A stretch of DNA of 20,652 nucleotides from RGIG4608 sp045643885 (GCA_045643885.1 JAZRFY010000035.1:1-20652), one strand, 5' to 3'. Shown: positions 5,957 through 13,676, counted from the first letter of the stretch. Notes: generated by a model from the letters alone, not told the origin. Made by a program: numbers and translations.

Positions 5957-6430
5957 TTATGCATTTTTAAGATTAATGACCTCAATATTTTGCTTTTTGG
6001 CATATTTTACGGTGTAATACGTGCCACCACCGAGCTTTTTGAGAAATGCAACGCAAATGTCGCTTCCGTCAACCATAGCACGATTGCGTTTTTGCATAAC
6101 TCCGCTTGAATAATGCTCCTGAATCAAAACGTGACTGTCAGCGTGACGCAAAACGAGTGAGTAATATTCCCTTTCCCTTCTTGAAAAGAATTTATCCTGA
6201 TTTTTGCAGGGGATAAAAAGATGGAGCTTTATGTGGGGATATCTGCTCTTCATTTTCAGCACGGCAAGGGCGGCAATCATATCAAATCCCCTTGCCCCGC
6301 CTGCGCGAAAATCGGTATATCCTTGATTTTCGATAAGGTCAACCAACACGCTATCAAGCTTTTTTGAAAGAGGAATAGACTCTGAGTAATTAATATCTCT
6401 GCTTCCTGTAAAGCAACAAATTTTTGCCAT
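5957..6430 (-). CDS. SLOG family protein (DUF1273/YpsA-like)
   Basis: A 157-residue cytoplasmic Rossmann-like protein. CFTGSRD at residues 6-12 is the first phosphate-loop-like motif, and GGARGFDMIAA at 44-54 is the second; both are typical of the YpsA branch of the SLOG superfamily, whose members are thought to bind nucleotide-like ligands. GSDICVAFL and GGTYYTVKYA continue the fold. The start chosen is the ATG at 6430, preceded by AAGGTGGTG; an 18-residue upstream extension overlaps the promoter and is rejected. No cellular role can be assigned from the sequence. The gene is monocistronic. Confidence 0.9.
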   Translation of the reverse strand: MAKICCFTGSRDINYSESIPLSKKLDSVLVDLIENQGYTDFRAGGARGFDMIAALAVLKMKSRYPHIKLHLFIPCKNQDKFFSRREREYYSLVLRHADSHVLIQEHYSSGVMQKRNRAMVDGSDICVAFLKKLGGGTYYTVKYAKKQNIEVINLKNA

Positions 6431-6455
6431 AATATCACCACCTTGCTTTAAAATA

Positions 6456-6484
6456 ATCATAACATATAAGGAGCTAAAAGTCAA
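6456..6484 (-). promoter_or_regulatory. Promoter of the SLOG gene
   Basis: On the minus strand TTGACT (6479-6484) and TATGAT (6456-6461) are 17 bp apart. Confidence 0.82.
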
Positions 6485-6555
6485 TATTTTGATAATGCCT
6501 ATGATATGACCAAATGAGAAAAATGAAAGATATTTTTTTATTGATTATTCGACAA

Positions 6556-6675
6556 GAATCCACGAAAATCCACAAGGATTTATGAATGAAATTGTGGAAA
6601 ACTCGGTGGATAATGTGGAAAACCTAATAAAATAAGGGTTTTTTTGGCTTCTTGAACGATTGTTCCTGTGGAAAA
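6556..6675. other. Cluster of DnaA-box-like sequences
   Basis: This 340 bp gap between two minus-strand genes holds six sequences near the DnaA box TTATCCACA in 120 bp. TGTGGAAAA (reverse TTTTCCACA, 8/9) is at 6593, 6614 and 6667; GGTGGATAA (reverse TTATCCACC, 8/9) is at 6605; AAATCCACA (7/9) is at 6566; GAATCCACG (6/9) is at 6556. The four best face the same way and two abut. AT-rich runs flank them (6531-6548, 6676-6686, 6705-6726). This fits a DnaA-binding region, such as an origin or a titration site, but no dnaA is present in the window. Confidence 0.6.
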
Positions 6676-6770
6676 CTTTTTTTGTTCCGGAGTAAGTGAA
6701 AACCAAAAAAATTTATTGATTTTTTATGGACTATAGGATAATCCAAACAAAAAAATCAAATTTGTCCCCT

Positions 6771-7178
6771 TTAGAAACCTCCCAAGACTCCGTCAAGAAT
6801 CAGCCCCTCGCGCTCCCTGATTTTTTCAAACATTCCCCTTGCTTTTTCGAGTCGACGGTAGATCGTTCTATCGTCGCAATATTGGTCGAGTGCCAAAGCA
6901 AGCACGCGTCTGCCAAGCTCGTGCTTGGTGAGTCGGTGAGTCTTGCCTTGAAAGTAAACGCGTTTTATCGCAATGAGCGTGTCAGTGTCACCTGAAAGCT
7001 CGAGCAAACGAAGTGTGTCAAATACTGCAAGCATATCGAGCTTGAGTCTATGCGAGGTGCAAAGCACGTCGATTTTTTTGTACACCTGTATGGGATTTGG
7101 CTCGTGATCACTAACCCCCAAACGCGCGTATCTTCTAAAAATTCTGACGATCTCATTTCTCTTTTCGTTTTGGTCCAT
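6771..7178 (-). CDS. Small HTH protein under SOS-type control
   Basis: A 135-residue protein that I do not recognise. It is rich in Arg/Lys and mostly helical. The C-terminal part LTKHELGRRVLALALDQYCD followed by DRTIYRRLEKAR (about 82-113) looks like a helix-turn-helix resembling sigma region 4 or ArpU/RinA-type regulators. The middle (SHRLKLDMLAVFDTLRLLEL) is an amphipathic helix pair. No catalytic motif, Cys cluster or membrane segment is seen. AAGGAGGG precedes ATG. The promoter is perfect consensus and carries a LexA-type box in its spacer, so damage-inducible expression is likely. Its 3' end lies about 95 bp from the DnaA-box-like cluster. A DNA-binding regulator is the best guess. Confidence 0.75.
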   Translation of the reverse strand: MDQNEKRNEIVRIFRRYARLGVSDHEPNPIQVYKKIDVLCTSHRLKLDMLAVFDTLRLLELSGDTDTLIAIKRVYFQGKTHRLTKHELGRRVLALALDQYCDDRTIYRRLEKARGMFEKIREREGLILDGVLGGF

Positions 7179-7219
7179 TCTTCCCTCCTTAAACAGCCTT
7201 TATAAATGTCTTTTTACCA

Positions 7220-7248
7220 ATTATAGAACAAATGTTCGTGTTTGTCAA
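7220..7248 (-). promoter_or_regulatory. Consensus promoter of the small HTH gene
   Basis: On the minus strand TTGACA (7243-7248) and TATAAT (7220-7225) are both perfect and 17 bp apart. Confidence 0.92.
7226..7238. promoter_or_regulatory. LexA (SOS) box in the promoter spacer
   Basis: GAACAAATGTTCG on the plus strand (CGAACATTTGTTC on the minus) fits the Gram-positive LexA pattern CGAACnnnnGTTC. It fills the spacer between -10 and -35, where bound LexA would block polymerase. Confidence 0.8.
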
Positions 7249-7263
7249 GAGGGATTGCGTTTT

Positions 7264-8979
7264 TTATATAAAAAATTTCATTATTTTTTGTAAAACTACG
7301 CTTGATTGACGGGATTTTTTGAAAATAATCTCCTGGTTTTCTTTGCCCGAGTGCGACTTGTTCGACAATGCAAGCTCGCAAGCTGTTAAAAGATCGTCCG
7401 GATGCTTGAAGACCTCTTCATCTTTGTGGATGATAAGGTCAAACTCCCTTGACAGCGCGGTCATTTTGGGATCTTTTGATATGCACACAAGGGGAACGCC
7501 TTTTTCAAGGGTAAAAAATGCGCCGTGGTATCTTTGGCAAATGCACAGCTTGGCAGCTTTAAGCTCATTTTCAAGCTCGCGCGGGGAAAATGCAGCTTGT
7601 ATTTTGATGATTTTCCCTTTGCTTTGGGGAGCACGCTCGCATTTTTTGACAAGTGCCGTTTCGGTTTTGTCACCTTTTAGAAACTCTCCCTTGATTTTTC
7701 CTTCTTGGCAGAATTCCTTCTCGATCTCTCTTGCAATCGGCAAGTCCTCTTTGCTGATGATGGCAATGACGGGCGCGAGTGAGCATTGCTCTGCCACCGT
7801 CTTTAGTGCCCTTGCAACGTCTTTTGGGGTGATTTTGGCCAGTTCAAGTGCCCTGGTGGACGGAATAAACACAAATTTATCTTCGCAAATCAACCAACGG
7901 TTGATGTTTGCGTCAAAATCGGAGTGGTTTTCTATTTGCTTTGATGCAAAATGCGTCCACGCAGGATCGTTTAACAGTCGTATTTTTCTTTTTGGCAAAA
8001 GCCTTTCAAGATATTTTCTTGAGGATTCGTCCCGAACCGTGATGATATCGAAGGTGTTCGTGGCGCTTGCAAGCAAGAAATCAAGTATCATTCTCTTTAT
8101 TTTGCCACCGTTGATAGGTCCTATCCCGTTGGAAAGCATAACCTTGCTTTGGCAAAGAAGGCTTGCAAGAAAAATCACGCTCAAATAAAAGATAAAGGAG
8201 GCATCCGAGGTCGCGTTTTGTAAGAGAGAGCCTCCCCCGAAAATGAAAACGTCCGCCCCCGATAGTGCCTTGATTATGGCTTTGGGACTGTGTGTTTTGA
8301 TGATGTTTACTCTTAAATTCCTCTCTTTCGGATTGGCTTTTTTTATTGCCTTAAGAATTTGAGAAAGTATCATCTCGTCACCGAGATTCCCTCTTCCAAA
8401 ATAGCCACATATTGCGATTTTTCGACTCTTTTTTGTGTCGTTTGCACTCAAAAAGTGCGCGTTTTGATGCCTTTTGAGTATTCTTTTGTAAAAAATCAAG
8501 GTGTTTTGTGCCATTTTGTCGGCACTGAAAAATTTTTCGACCACCGTTTTTGAAAACCTTGAGTGCCTTTGCCACTCGATATCATCAAAATCGAGTGCGC
8601 TACAAATTTCGCAAAGCAGTGCCTTGATTGAGGGTGTGCAATCACATCCTCTGCAAGTGAGGTTAGTCTTTATTGCGGCACTCAAATTTTTCCCCTCAAG
8701 CAAGCCGAGATATCCCTCGTCACCAAGTAAAATTGTGGGCGCACCGACCTTCATTCCCTCAAGTGCCGCCCTTGAAACACCAACAAAAAGCGTGCTTTCA
8801 TCGACAAATGACGCAGGGGTTTCCACTCCTCCGGGTGTGAAAATAATCCTTTTTCCAAAGGACTTATTTATGCTCTCAGCCATCCTTGATATCGCACAAG
8901 ATTCACTTCCACCACCGATAAGATATATTTTGATTTCGGGATACCTTGAATGCAAGTCGGGTGCTATCGACAAAAGCAT
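7264..8979 (-). CDS. Glycosyltransferase C-half fused to polysaccharide pyruvyltransferase
   Basis: A 571-residue product from the first available ATG. Residues 1-140 are the C-terminal Rossmann half of a GT-B glycosyltransferase (YPEIKIYLIGGG, then SRAALEGMKVGAPTILLGDEG). Residues about 185-560 are a CsaB-type polysaccharide pyruvyltransferase (IAICGYFGRGNLGDEMIL; FIFGGGSLLQN; ICQRYHGAFFTLEKGVPLV), which adds pyruvate ketals to cell-wall glycans. The frame stays open upstream to 9117, encoding KRKIVFVSRLDKD, the first strand of the GT-B domain, but without any ATG, GTG or TTG. Starting at 8979 therefore loses a core strand. The missing N-terminal half is at 10541-11044. This is probably the 3' fragment of a broken gene of about 784 codons. 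Confidence 0.8.
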   Translation of the reverse strand: MLLSIAPDLHSRYPEIKIYLIGGGSESCAISRMAESINKSFGKRIIFTPGGVETPASFVDESTLFVGVSRAALEGMKVGAPTILLGDEGYLGLLEGKNLSAAIKTNLTCRGCDCTPSIKALLCEICSALDFDDIEWQRHSRFSKTVVEKFFSADKMAQNTLIFYKRILKRHQNAHFLSANDTKKSRKIAICGYFGRGNLGDEMILSQILKAIKKANPKERNLRVNIIKTHSPKAIIKALSGADVFIFGGGSLLQNATSDASFIFYLSVIFLASLLCQSKVMLSNGIGPINGGKIKRMILDFLLASATNTFDIITVRDESSRKYLERLLPKRKIRLLNDPAWTHFASKQIENHSDFDANINRWLICEDKFVFIPSTRALELAKITPKDVARALKTVAEQCSLAPVIAIISKEDLPIAREIEKEFCQEGKIKGEFLKGDKTETALVKKCERAPQSKGKIIKIQAAFSPRELENELKAAKLCICQRYHGAFFTLEKGVPLVCISKDPKMTALSREFDLIIHKDEEVFKHPDDLLTACELALSNKSHSGKENQEIIFKKSRQSSVVLQKIMKFFI

Positions 8980-9064
8980 TTTTGCCCCCAGGGAGCAGTC
9001 CTTGTCGAGACGGCTGACAAATACAATTTTTCGTTTCGTGCTTGTTTCCTCCCTTAAAAAGCTC

Positions 9065-9094
9065 TTGACAAAATTGAGCTTGTTATTGTATAAT
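9065..9094 (+). promoter_or_regulatory. Promoter of the beta-helix lipoprotein gene
   Basis: TTGACA (9065-9070) and TATAAT (9089-9094) are perfect, 18 bp apart. The promoter lies inside the antisense open frame of the glycosyltransferase C-half, outside the proposed inserted segment. Confidence 0.8.
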
Positions 9095-9140
9095 CTATAT
9101 GTAGGAAAACGAAAATTTTATAAAAGAAAGGGACACTATA

Positions 9141-10388
9141 ATGAAGAAAACAGTTAGAATTTTACTTCTTGCTTTGGCACTCTCCTTGATGCTTGTGATT
9201 TTGACGGGCTGTGAGGCTTTTGTTTATAGTATGGCAGATAATGTGAACAAGGCAAGATGCGAACTGTTCGGTCACACCATGGTGGTTGAGGGATATAAGC
9301 CTGCAACCTGCATAGAACAGGGTGAAACCGGAACAAAGACCTGCGAGGTTTGTGGATATCATGATGATATCAGCCTTCCCATTGCAATTATTGAACACGA
9401 TATGATGGACGCGACTTGCGAAGCACCCAGCACATGCTCTATGTGTGGCTTGACTGAGGGTGAGGCGCTTGGACATACACTTGCAGACGTTGAGGGACTT
9501 GCTCCCACGTGCTTTGAAGATGGATATACAGCTTATAAGGTATGCGAATGTGGGCACACAGAGGGTAAAGAGGAGCTTCCTGCTGCTCATCAGTGGTCCG
9601 AAGAGGATGCAAACGGAACAAAGAATTGCCCTGCTTGTAATCTCTTTATTGTAAAGAACAATGCAGGCCTTGCTTCTGCGATCAAAAATGCAGGTGACGG
9701 AGCAACTATTCGTCTTTTGGCAGGTGAATACGGCAACATAAGCCTTACTGATCCTTCAAATTATAAGGCAAAGGATCTCACACTTGAGGGCGAGGACGGC
9801 GTGATCATTTCAGGACTTAATTTCAACAACTGGAATCCAGTTGAGCTTTCATTCAAGATAGAGGGACTTACTATCAGAAATATCACCTTTGATACAAACG
9901 GAATCGGTCTTGGCACAACATCTATGAGTGACGTTGTGATTGAGGGATGTACATTTATCAATGATGCTTGCATTCTTCAGGGCGACAAGAACGAAAAGCT
10001 CACAAATCTTACAGTAAAGGACTGCACATTTGAGGGCGACAAGAACGGCACAAAGACTGCTATCATGCTTGAAAATTCTGAAAACGTTACAGTTACAGGC
10101 TGTGAATTCAAAAACATTGACTTTAACGTTCTTCAGGCAAACGTGATTTGCGGTACAGTATTGATTGACCAAAACGCGATTGATGGTACAGGTGACAGAG
10201 TATTTCGTTTTGTGACTGTGAATGCGGAAATTACAATTTCCAATAACACAATCGTTTCTGATGGTGACGACAACGGCGAGCTTGCAAAGGCAACAAGTGC
10301 TTGTGAAATCACACTTGAAGGAAACACATGGAACGGTCTTAGTGACTCGGAAGTAGCCGACAAGCTTATAAACATTACTGCAAAATAA
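9141..10388 (+). CDS. Cys-rich lipoprotein with right-handed beta-helix
   Basis: A 415-residue secreted lipoprotein. Residues 1-24 are a signal peptide ending in a lipobox (ILTGC, lipidated Cys24). Residues about 40-170 hold four degenerate modules, each with paired Cys in CxxCG-like sites (CEVCG, CSMCG, CECG, CPAC), a pattern common in surface proteins of gut Clostridia and possibly metal-binding. Residues about 175-400 form a right-handed parallel beta-helix with repeating N/C/T-F-x-N rungs (LTIRNITFDTNG, VVIEGCTFIND, LTVKDCTFEGD, VTVTGCEFKNI). No polysaccharide lyase active site is evident, so binding rather than catalysis is possible. It has its own promoter and terminator, and sits antisense inside a broken glycosyltransferase gene. 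Confidence 0.85.
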   Translation: MKKTVRILLLALALSLMLVILTGCEAFVYSMADNVNKARCELFGHTMVVEGYKPATCIEQGETGTKTCEVCGYHDDISLPIAIIEHDMMDATCEAPSTCSMCGLTEGEALGHTLADVEGLAPTCFEDGYTAYKVCECGHTEGKEELPAAHQWSEEDANGTKNCPACNLFIVKNNAGLASAIKNAGDGATIRLLAGEYGNISLTDPSNYKAKDLTLEGEDGVIISGLNFNNWNPVELSFKIEGLTIRNITFDTNGIGLGTTSMSDVVIEGCTFINDACILQGDKNEKLTNLTVKDCTFEGDKNGTKTAIMLENSENVTVTGCEFKNIDFNVLQANVICGTVLIDQNAIDGTGDRVFRFVTVNAEITISNNTIVSDGDDNGELAKATSACEITLEGNTWNGLSDSEVADKLINITAK

Positions 10389-10401
10389 AATGAAAAATCC
10401 A

Positions 10402-10430
10402 AGAGCGCCGAGCTTCGGCGCTCTTTTTTT
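10402..10430 (+). terminator. Terminator of the lipoprotein gene
   Basis: AGAGCGCCGA (10402-10411), loop GCT, and TCGGCGCTCT (10415-10424), followed by TTTTTT. Confidence 0.93.
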
Positions 10431-10540
10431 GCCGGATTTGTTTCTTGCTTTTTTTGTTCCCTTTTTGTGGCATTTTGCGTATATTTGGGTATCTTGAGAT
10501 TTTCGTTAAATGTTATTGGACAGCACATGCATATTCCCTG

Positions 10541-11044
10541 TTAAACTCCGTTTCTGATGACGGTGATAAGTCTGGGCTTGATTATGGAATTTTCTTTTAT
10601 GTGGCTTTTGATATCCTCGCAAACGGCAATCGTGCCGTCACCCCAAACGGTGAGGAGTTTTATAATATTGCTCATCGACAGCTTGGCGTGAGCACTCACG
10701 ACGAGAGGGATGCTTTCGTGCCGACATATAAAATAAGCTAAAAAAGCCGTTTTTCTTGTGTGAGCGTGGACGATATCCGGTCGCAATTTTCGTACTGCGC
10801 GATAGAGTGCCCTTTGTGCTATCAACACATCGAGAAACGGAGGGGTGTTTTTGTCAATTTTTGAGTCGAAGGATGGCAAAAGTATGTGATTTTCTTTGTT
10901 TTTTATCATCCTTTTTGCAATTTCTCCACCCGAGCTTCCGACGACGACCACACACCCCATCTCACTAAGCTTTCTTTGAAGAAGCTCGATATGAGTTTCT
11001 ACCCCGCCAAGGCCCAGTGAGTCTGCAAGCATAAGTATCTTCAT
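10541..11044 (-). CDS. Glycosyltransferase GT-B N-terminal half (truncated)
   Basis: A 167-residue product covering only the acceptor-binding Rossmann half of a GT4-type glycosyltransferase: MKILMLADSLGLGGVETHI at the start, DIVHAHTRKTAFLA at about 90-103, GTIAVCEDIKSHI near 140, ending abruptly at VIRNGV plus TAA. Intact family members continue for some 200 residues with the nucleotide-sugar-binding half; that half is found at 7264-9117. The ATG at 11044 follows GGAGG by five bases; a TTG start four codons earlier overlaps the ribosome site and is rejected. It cannot be a complete enzyme. DUF378 lies upstream on the same strand, with a terminator between them. Confidence 0.8.
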   Translation of the reverse strand: MKILMLADSLGLGGVETHIELLQRKLSEMGCVVVVGSSGGEIAKRMIKNKENHILLPSFDSKIDKNTPPFLDVLIAQRALYRAVRKLRPDIVHAHTRKTAFLAYFICRHESIPLVVSAHAKLSMSNIIKLLTVWGDGTIAVCEDIKSHIKENSIIKPRLITVIRNGV

Positions 11045-11073
11045 AATATCCTCCAAGAAAACGCATTAAAGAT

Positions 11074-11100
11074 AAAACGGCGAGCAAGCTCGCCGTTTTT
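11074..11100. terminator. Terminator of the DUF378 gene
   Basis: AAAACGGCGAGC and GCTCGCCGTTTT form a strong hairpin five bases beyond the DUF378 stop (reading on the minus strand). Its A and T flanks allow action in both directions. Confidence 0.85.
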
Positions 11101-11105
11101 GGTGC

Positions 11106-11330
11106 TCATCTTGCTCCTCTGTCGATGATGACGTCATCCTCTGTTTCCCTGAACAAAAGAGAGATGCACCAGATACCACCAAGCGCAACGAGTGTGTAGA
11201 TGATGCGTGCTGCAAGAGTTGCAGCTCCACCACATATCCAGGCAACTGTGTCGAATTGGAAAAGACCGATGCCTCCCCAATTCAAAGCACCTGCAATAGC
11301 AAGAACGAGCGCGATCTTGTCAATAATCAT
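11106..11330 (-). CDS. DUF378 family membrane protein
   Basis: A 74-residue protein of two hydrophobic segments. KIALVLAIAGALNWGGIGLF (5-24) holds the family's GALNWG signature, and ARIIYTLVALGGIWCISLLF (41-60) is the second helix; a short acidic tail follows. Length is normal for the family, whose function is unknown. GGAGG precedes ATG by eight bases. It is the last minus-strand gene before the all-plus region. Confidence 0.92.
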   Translation of the reverse strand: MIIDKIALVLAIAGALNWGGIGLFQFDTVAWICGGAATLAARIIYTLVALGGIWCISLLFRETEDDVIIDRGAR

Positions 11331-11347
11331 GTTAAGACCTCCAATTT

Positions 11348-11386
11348 AAATATATCAATATATTTATTCAAGGCAGAAATTTCTGC
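11348..11386. promoter_or_regulatory. Palindromes upstream of the DUF378 gene
   Basis: GCAGAAATTTCTGC (11373-11386) is a perfect 14 bp palindrome. AAATATAT and ATATATTT (11348-11365) make another beside it. Both lie where the DUF378 promoter should be and may be regulator sites; no clear -35/-10 pair was found for this gene. Confidence 0.4.
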
Positions 11387-11461
11387 TTGTGTTTAATATT
11401 GCTCAAATGCCTTGATTTTATTCATTTGCACATGTTTTTTCTTTCGTTTTTCTATAACTTA

Positions 11462-11491
11462 TTGACAAGCATTGTGTGAATTTGATATAAT
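11462..11491 (+). promoter_or_regulatory. Promoter of gdhA
   Basis: TTGACA (11462-11467) and TATAAT (11486-11491) are perfect, 18 bp apart. It probably drives the whole gdhA to rsmG run. Confidence 0.87.
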
Positions 11492-11545
11492 TAAATATCT
11501 ATATACATATAATAAGATCATATATTATCTTTTGGAGGATATATC

Positions 11546-12892
11546 ATGGCTATTAAAAACGAATATATCTTAAATCTTCTTAAAGAGGTTGAAGAAAGAA
11601 ATAGGGGTGAGGTGGAATTTCACCAGGCGGTAAGAGAGGTGCTTGAAAGCATTGAGCCCGTTATCGACGCCCATCCCGAATACATAGAAAGTGGAGTGCT
11701 TGACATGATCGTCGAGCCTGAAAGAATAATAAAATTCCGTGTTCCGTGGATCGACGACAACGGAAACGTGCAGGTAAACCGCGGTTTTAGAATTCAGTTT
11801 AACAGCGCGATAGGTCCTTACAAGGGCGGAATCCGTTTCCATCCCTCCGTAAACGAGAGTATTATCAAATTCCTCGGCTTTGAGCAGACCTTTAAGAATT
11901 CCTTGACAGGTCTTCCCATCGGCGGTGGAAAGGGTGGATCTGACTTTGATCCGAAGGGCAAGAGCAATAACGAAATCATGAGATTTTGTCAAAGCTTTAT
12001 GACTGAGCTTTCAAAGTACATTGGTGCAGACACTGACGTTCCTGCGGGTGATATCGGTGTTTCAGCAAGAGAAATCGGCTATATGTTCGGTCAATACAAA
12101 AGATTGCGCGATGAATACACTGGTGTTCTCACAGGAAAGGGACTTACCTACGGTGGCAGCCTTGCAAGAAAAGAGGCAACCGGCTTTGGTCTTTGCTATT
12201 TTACTGACGAGATGCTTTCGGCAAACGGCAAATCCTTTAAGGATGCACGCGTTATCATCTCGGGATCGGGCAACGTGGCAATCTATGCTGCGCAAAAGGC
12301 TATGGAGCTTGGAGCGACTGTTATTGCGATGAGTGATTCAAATGGTTACGTTGTTGATGAGGACGGAATCGACCTTGATCTTATCAAGGAAATCAAGGAA
12401 GTAAGACGCGAAAGAATCAGTGAATACGCCTCCGAGCGCGACAACGCCATCTATCGTGTCGGCTGCAAGAATATCTGGAGCGTTCCTTGTGATATCGCAC
12501 TTCCCTGCGCTACACAAAACGAGCTTGACCTTGACGGTGCAAGGGCTCTTGTGGAAAACGGATGCTATGCCGTGGCAGAGGGCGCAAATATGCCCTCAAC
12601 TCCCGACGCAGTTGCGTATTTTAAGAAAAACGGTGTGCTTTTTGCTCCCGCTAAGGCAGCCAATGCAGGTGGAGTGGCAACGAGTGCTCTTGAGATGAGT
12701 CAGAACTCTATGAGATATTCATGGAGCTTTGAGGAGGTCGATTCAAAGCTTCATTCTATCATGGTAAACATCTATAAAAACTGTTCTTTGGCAGCTTCTG
12801 AATACGGATGCGAGGGTGACCTTGTTGCAGGTGCTAATATAGCGGGATTCTTGAAGGTTGCCGAGGCTATGAAGGCTCAAGGAGTGGTGTGA
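11546..12892 (+). CDS. gdhA: NADP-type glutamate dehydrogenase
   Basis: A 448-residue cytoplasmic enzyme, the standard length of hexameric bacterial GdhA. It interconverts 2-oxoglutarate plus ammonia and glutamate, and is the likely entry point for ammonia assimilation. The substrate site is clear: GPYKGGIRFHPSV, then GGGKGGSDFDPKGKS around 126-140 with the catalytic Lys, and DVPAGDIGVSAREI near 165. The Rossmann domain has SGSGNVAIYAA around 238-248, and CATQNELD follows. NADP preference is inferred from overall similarity. GGAGG lies eight bases before ATG. The stop codon overlaps the radC start (TGATG), so translation is probably coupled. Confidence 0.96.
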   Translation: MAIKNEYILNLLKEVEERNRGEVEFHQAVREVLESIEPVIDAHPEYIESGVLDMIVEPERIIKFRVPWIDDNGNVQVNRGFRIQFNSAIGPYKGGIRFHPSVNESIIKFLGFEQTFKNSLTGLPIGGGKGGSDFDPKGKSNNEIMRFCQSFMTELSKYIGADTDVPAGDIGVSAREIGYMFGQYKRLRDEYTGVLTGKGLTYGGSLARKEATGFGLCYFTDEMLSANGKSFKDARVIISGSGNVAIYAAQKAMELGATVIAMSDSNGYVVDEDGIDLDLIKEIKEVRRERISEYASERDNAIYRVGCKNIWSVPCDIALPCATQNELDLDGARALVENGCYAVAEGANMPSTPDAVAYFKKNGVLFAPAKAANAGGVATSALEMSQNSMRYSWSFEEVDSKLHSIMVNIYKNCSLAASEYGCEGDLVAGANIAGFLKVAEAMKAQGVV

Positions 12893-13635
12893 TGCCTAAT
12901 AAAAATGCTTCCAATATTCACAGTGGGCATAGAAAAAGAATAAAAAAGAGGTATAGAGAGGAAGGCGGAGAGGGATTTAACGATCACGAGCTTTTGGAGC
13001 TGCTGTTATTCTACTCCATTCCTCGAAAGAACACCAATGAGGTGGCACACGAGCTTTATGAAAGATTTGGTTCGATAAGCAGGATCGCAAGTGCCGACAT
13101 GAACGAGCTTAAGCTCGTTGACGGAGTTGGTGACAACACGACGGTTTTATTAAATCTCGTTATGTCCTTTGCAAAAAGGATCGCAAGTGAAGGAAAGGTC
13201 GAAAGTAAAAGGCTCGACACACTCAAGAAGCTTGTTGAATATGCAAACTCCTTTGTTTTTGGTGCAACCGGAGAGCATGTTTATCTTATTTTGATGGATA
13301 GCTCCTTGAGAATCATCGATACAAGACTTATTGCTTCCGGAGCCGTTGACGAGGCGCGTCCTATTATTAAAAAAGTGCTCGAGTTTGCTATTTTGAAAAG
13401 AGCTAGCGCTGTGGCTCTTGCACACAACCATCCAAACGGTGGAGTTGAGGCATCAAGTGCTGACGTTGAGTTTACCACCTTGCTGAACAGAGAGCTTGAC
13501 GTTGTCGGAATCAGATTTGTCGAGCATGTCATAGTCGACGGAAAATCGTACAATCCCATTGTTGCCCACATAAACGGGGAGGACTATGATGAAAATATGA
13601 GCTTTGCTCTTGATGATCCAAGGGCAAACGGATAA
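12892..13635 (+). CDS. radC: RadC family JAB/MPN domain protein
   Basis: A 247-residue protein. The N-terminal third holds the UPF0758 helix-hairpin-helix region (ELLELLLFYSIPRKNTNEVAHEL, then LKLVDGVGDNTTVLL). The C-terminal half is a JAB/JAMM domain with the metal motif AHNHPNGGVEASSAD at about 176-190 (His-x-His and Ser/Asp) and the upstream Glu in VDEARPI. RadC is annotated as a DNA repair protein, but its role is disputed. ATG at 12892 shares its A with the gdhA stop; AAGGAG sits seven bases upstream, within gdhA. A GTG one codon earlier is less likely. Pairing radC with gdhA is unusual. Confidence 0.93.
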   Translation: MPNKNASNIHSGHRKRIKKRYREEGGEGFNDHELLELLLFYSIPRKNTNEVAHELYERFGSISRIASADMNELKLVDGVGDNTTVLLNLVMSFAKRIASEGKVESKRLDTLKKLVEYANSFVFGATGEHVYLILMDSSLRIIDTRLIASGAVDEARPIIKKVLEFAILKRASAVALAHNHPNGGVEASSADVEFTTLLNRELDVVGIRFVEHVIVDGKSYNPIVAHINGEDYDENMSFALDDPRANG

Positions 13636-13676
13636 TTTTAATACAATAAAGGCTTTTTGCCGAAAGGATACATAAA

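Larger units (their letters stand above)
9118..10543. other. Segment that appears inserted into the glycosyltransferase gene
   Basis: The minus-strand glycosyltransferase frame ends after Arg-Asn-Gly-Val with TAA at 10541-10543. The matching C-half frame begins after TAA at 9118-9120 with Asn-Phe-Arg-Phe-Pro. Removing 9118-10543 joins both frames at a codon boundary, giving RNGVNFRFP, a natural GT-B linker; 29 residues would then separate NGV from KIVFVSRLD, the usual distance. The 1426 bp segment holds one plus-strand lipoprotein gene and its terminator. I see no transposase, terminal inverted repeat or clear target duplication. Confidence 0.6.

Noticed and set aside
5957..6484. Longer SLOG protein starting at 6484
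   Set aside because: The extension overlaps the promoter; the ATG at 6430 has a good ribosome site and matches the family N-terminus.
6771..7178. Prophage remnant based on the ArpU/RinA-like helix
   Set aside because: No capsid, terminase, integrase or att site is visible nearby, and neighbours are ordinary chromosomal genes.
7319..8188. 289-codon plus-strand open frame
   Set aside because: It is antisense to the pyruvyltransferase domain, whose motifs are clear; it has no ribosome site or recognisable domain.
9118..10543. Insertion sequence or integron cassette
   Set aside because: There is no transposase, no terminal inverted repeat and no attC-like site; only the disrupted reading frame supports insertion.
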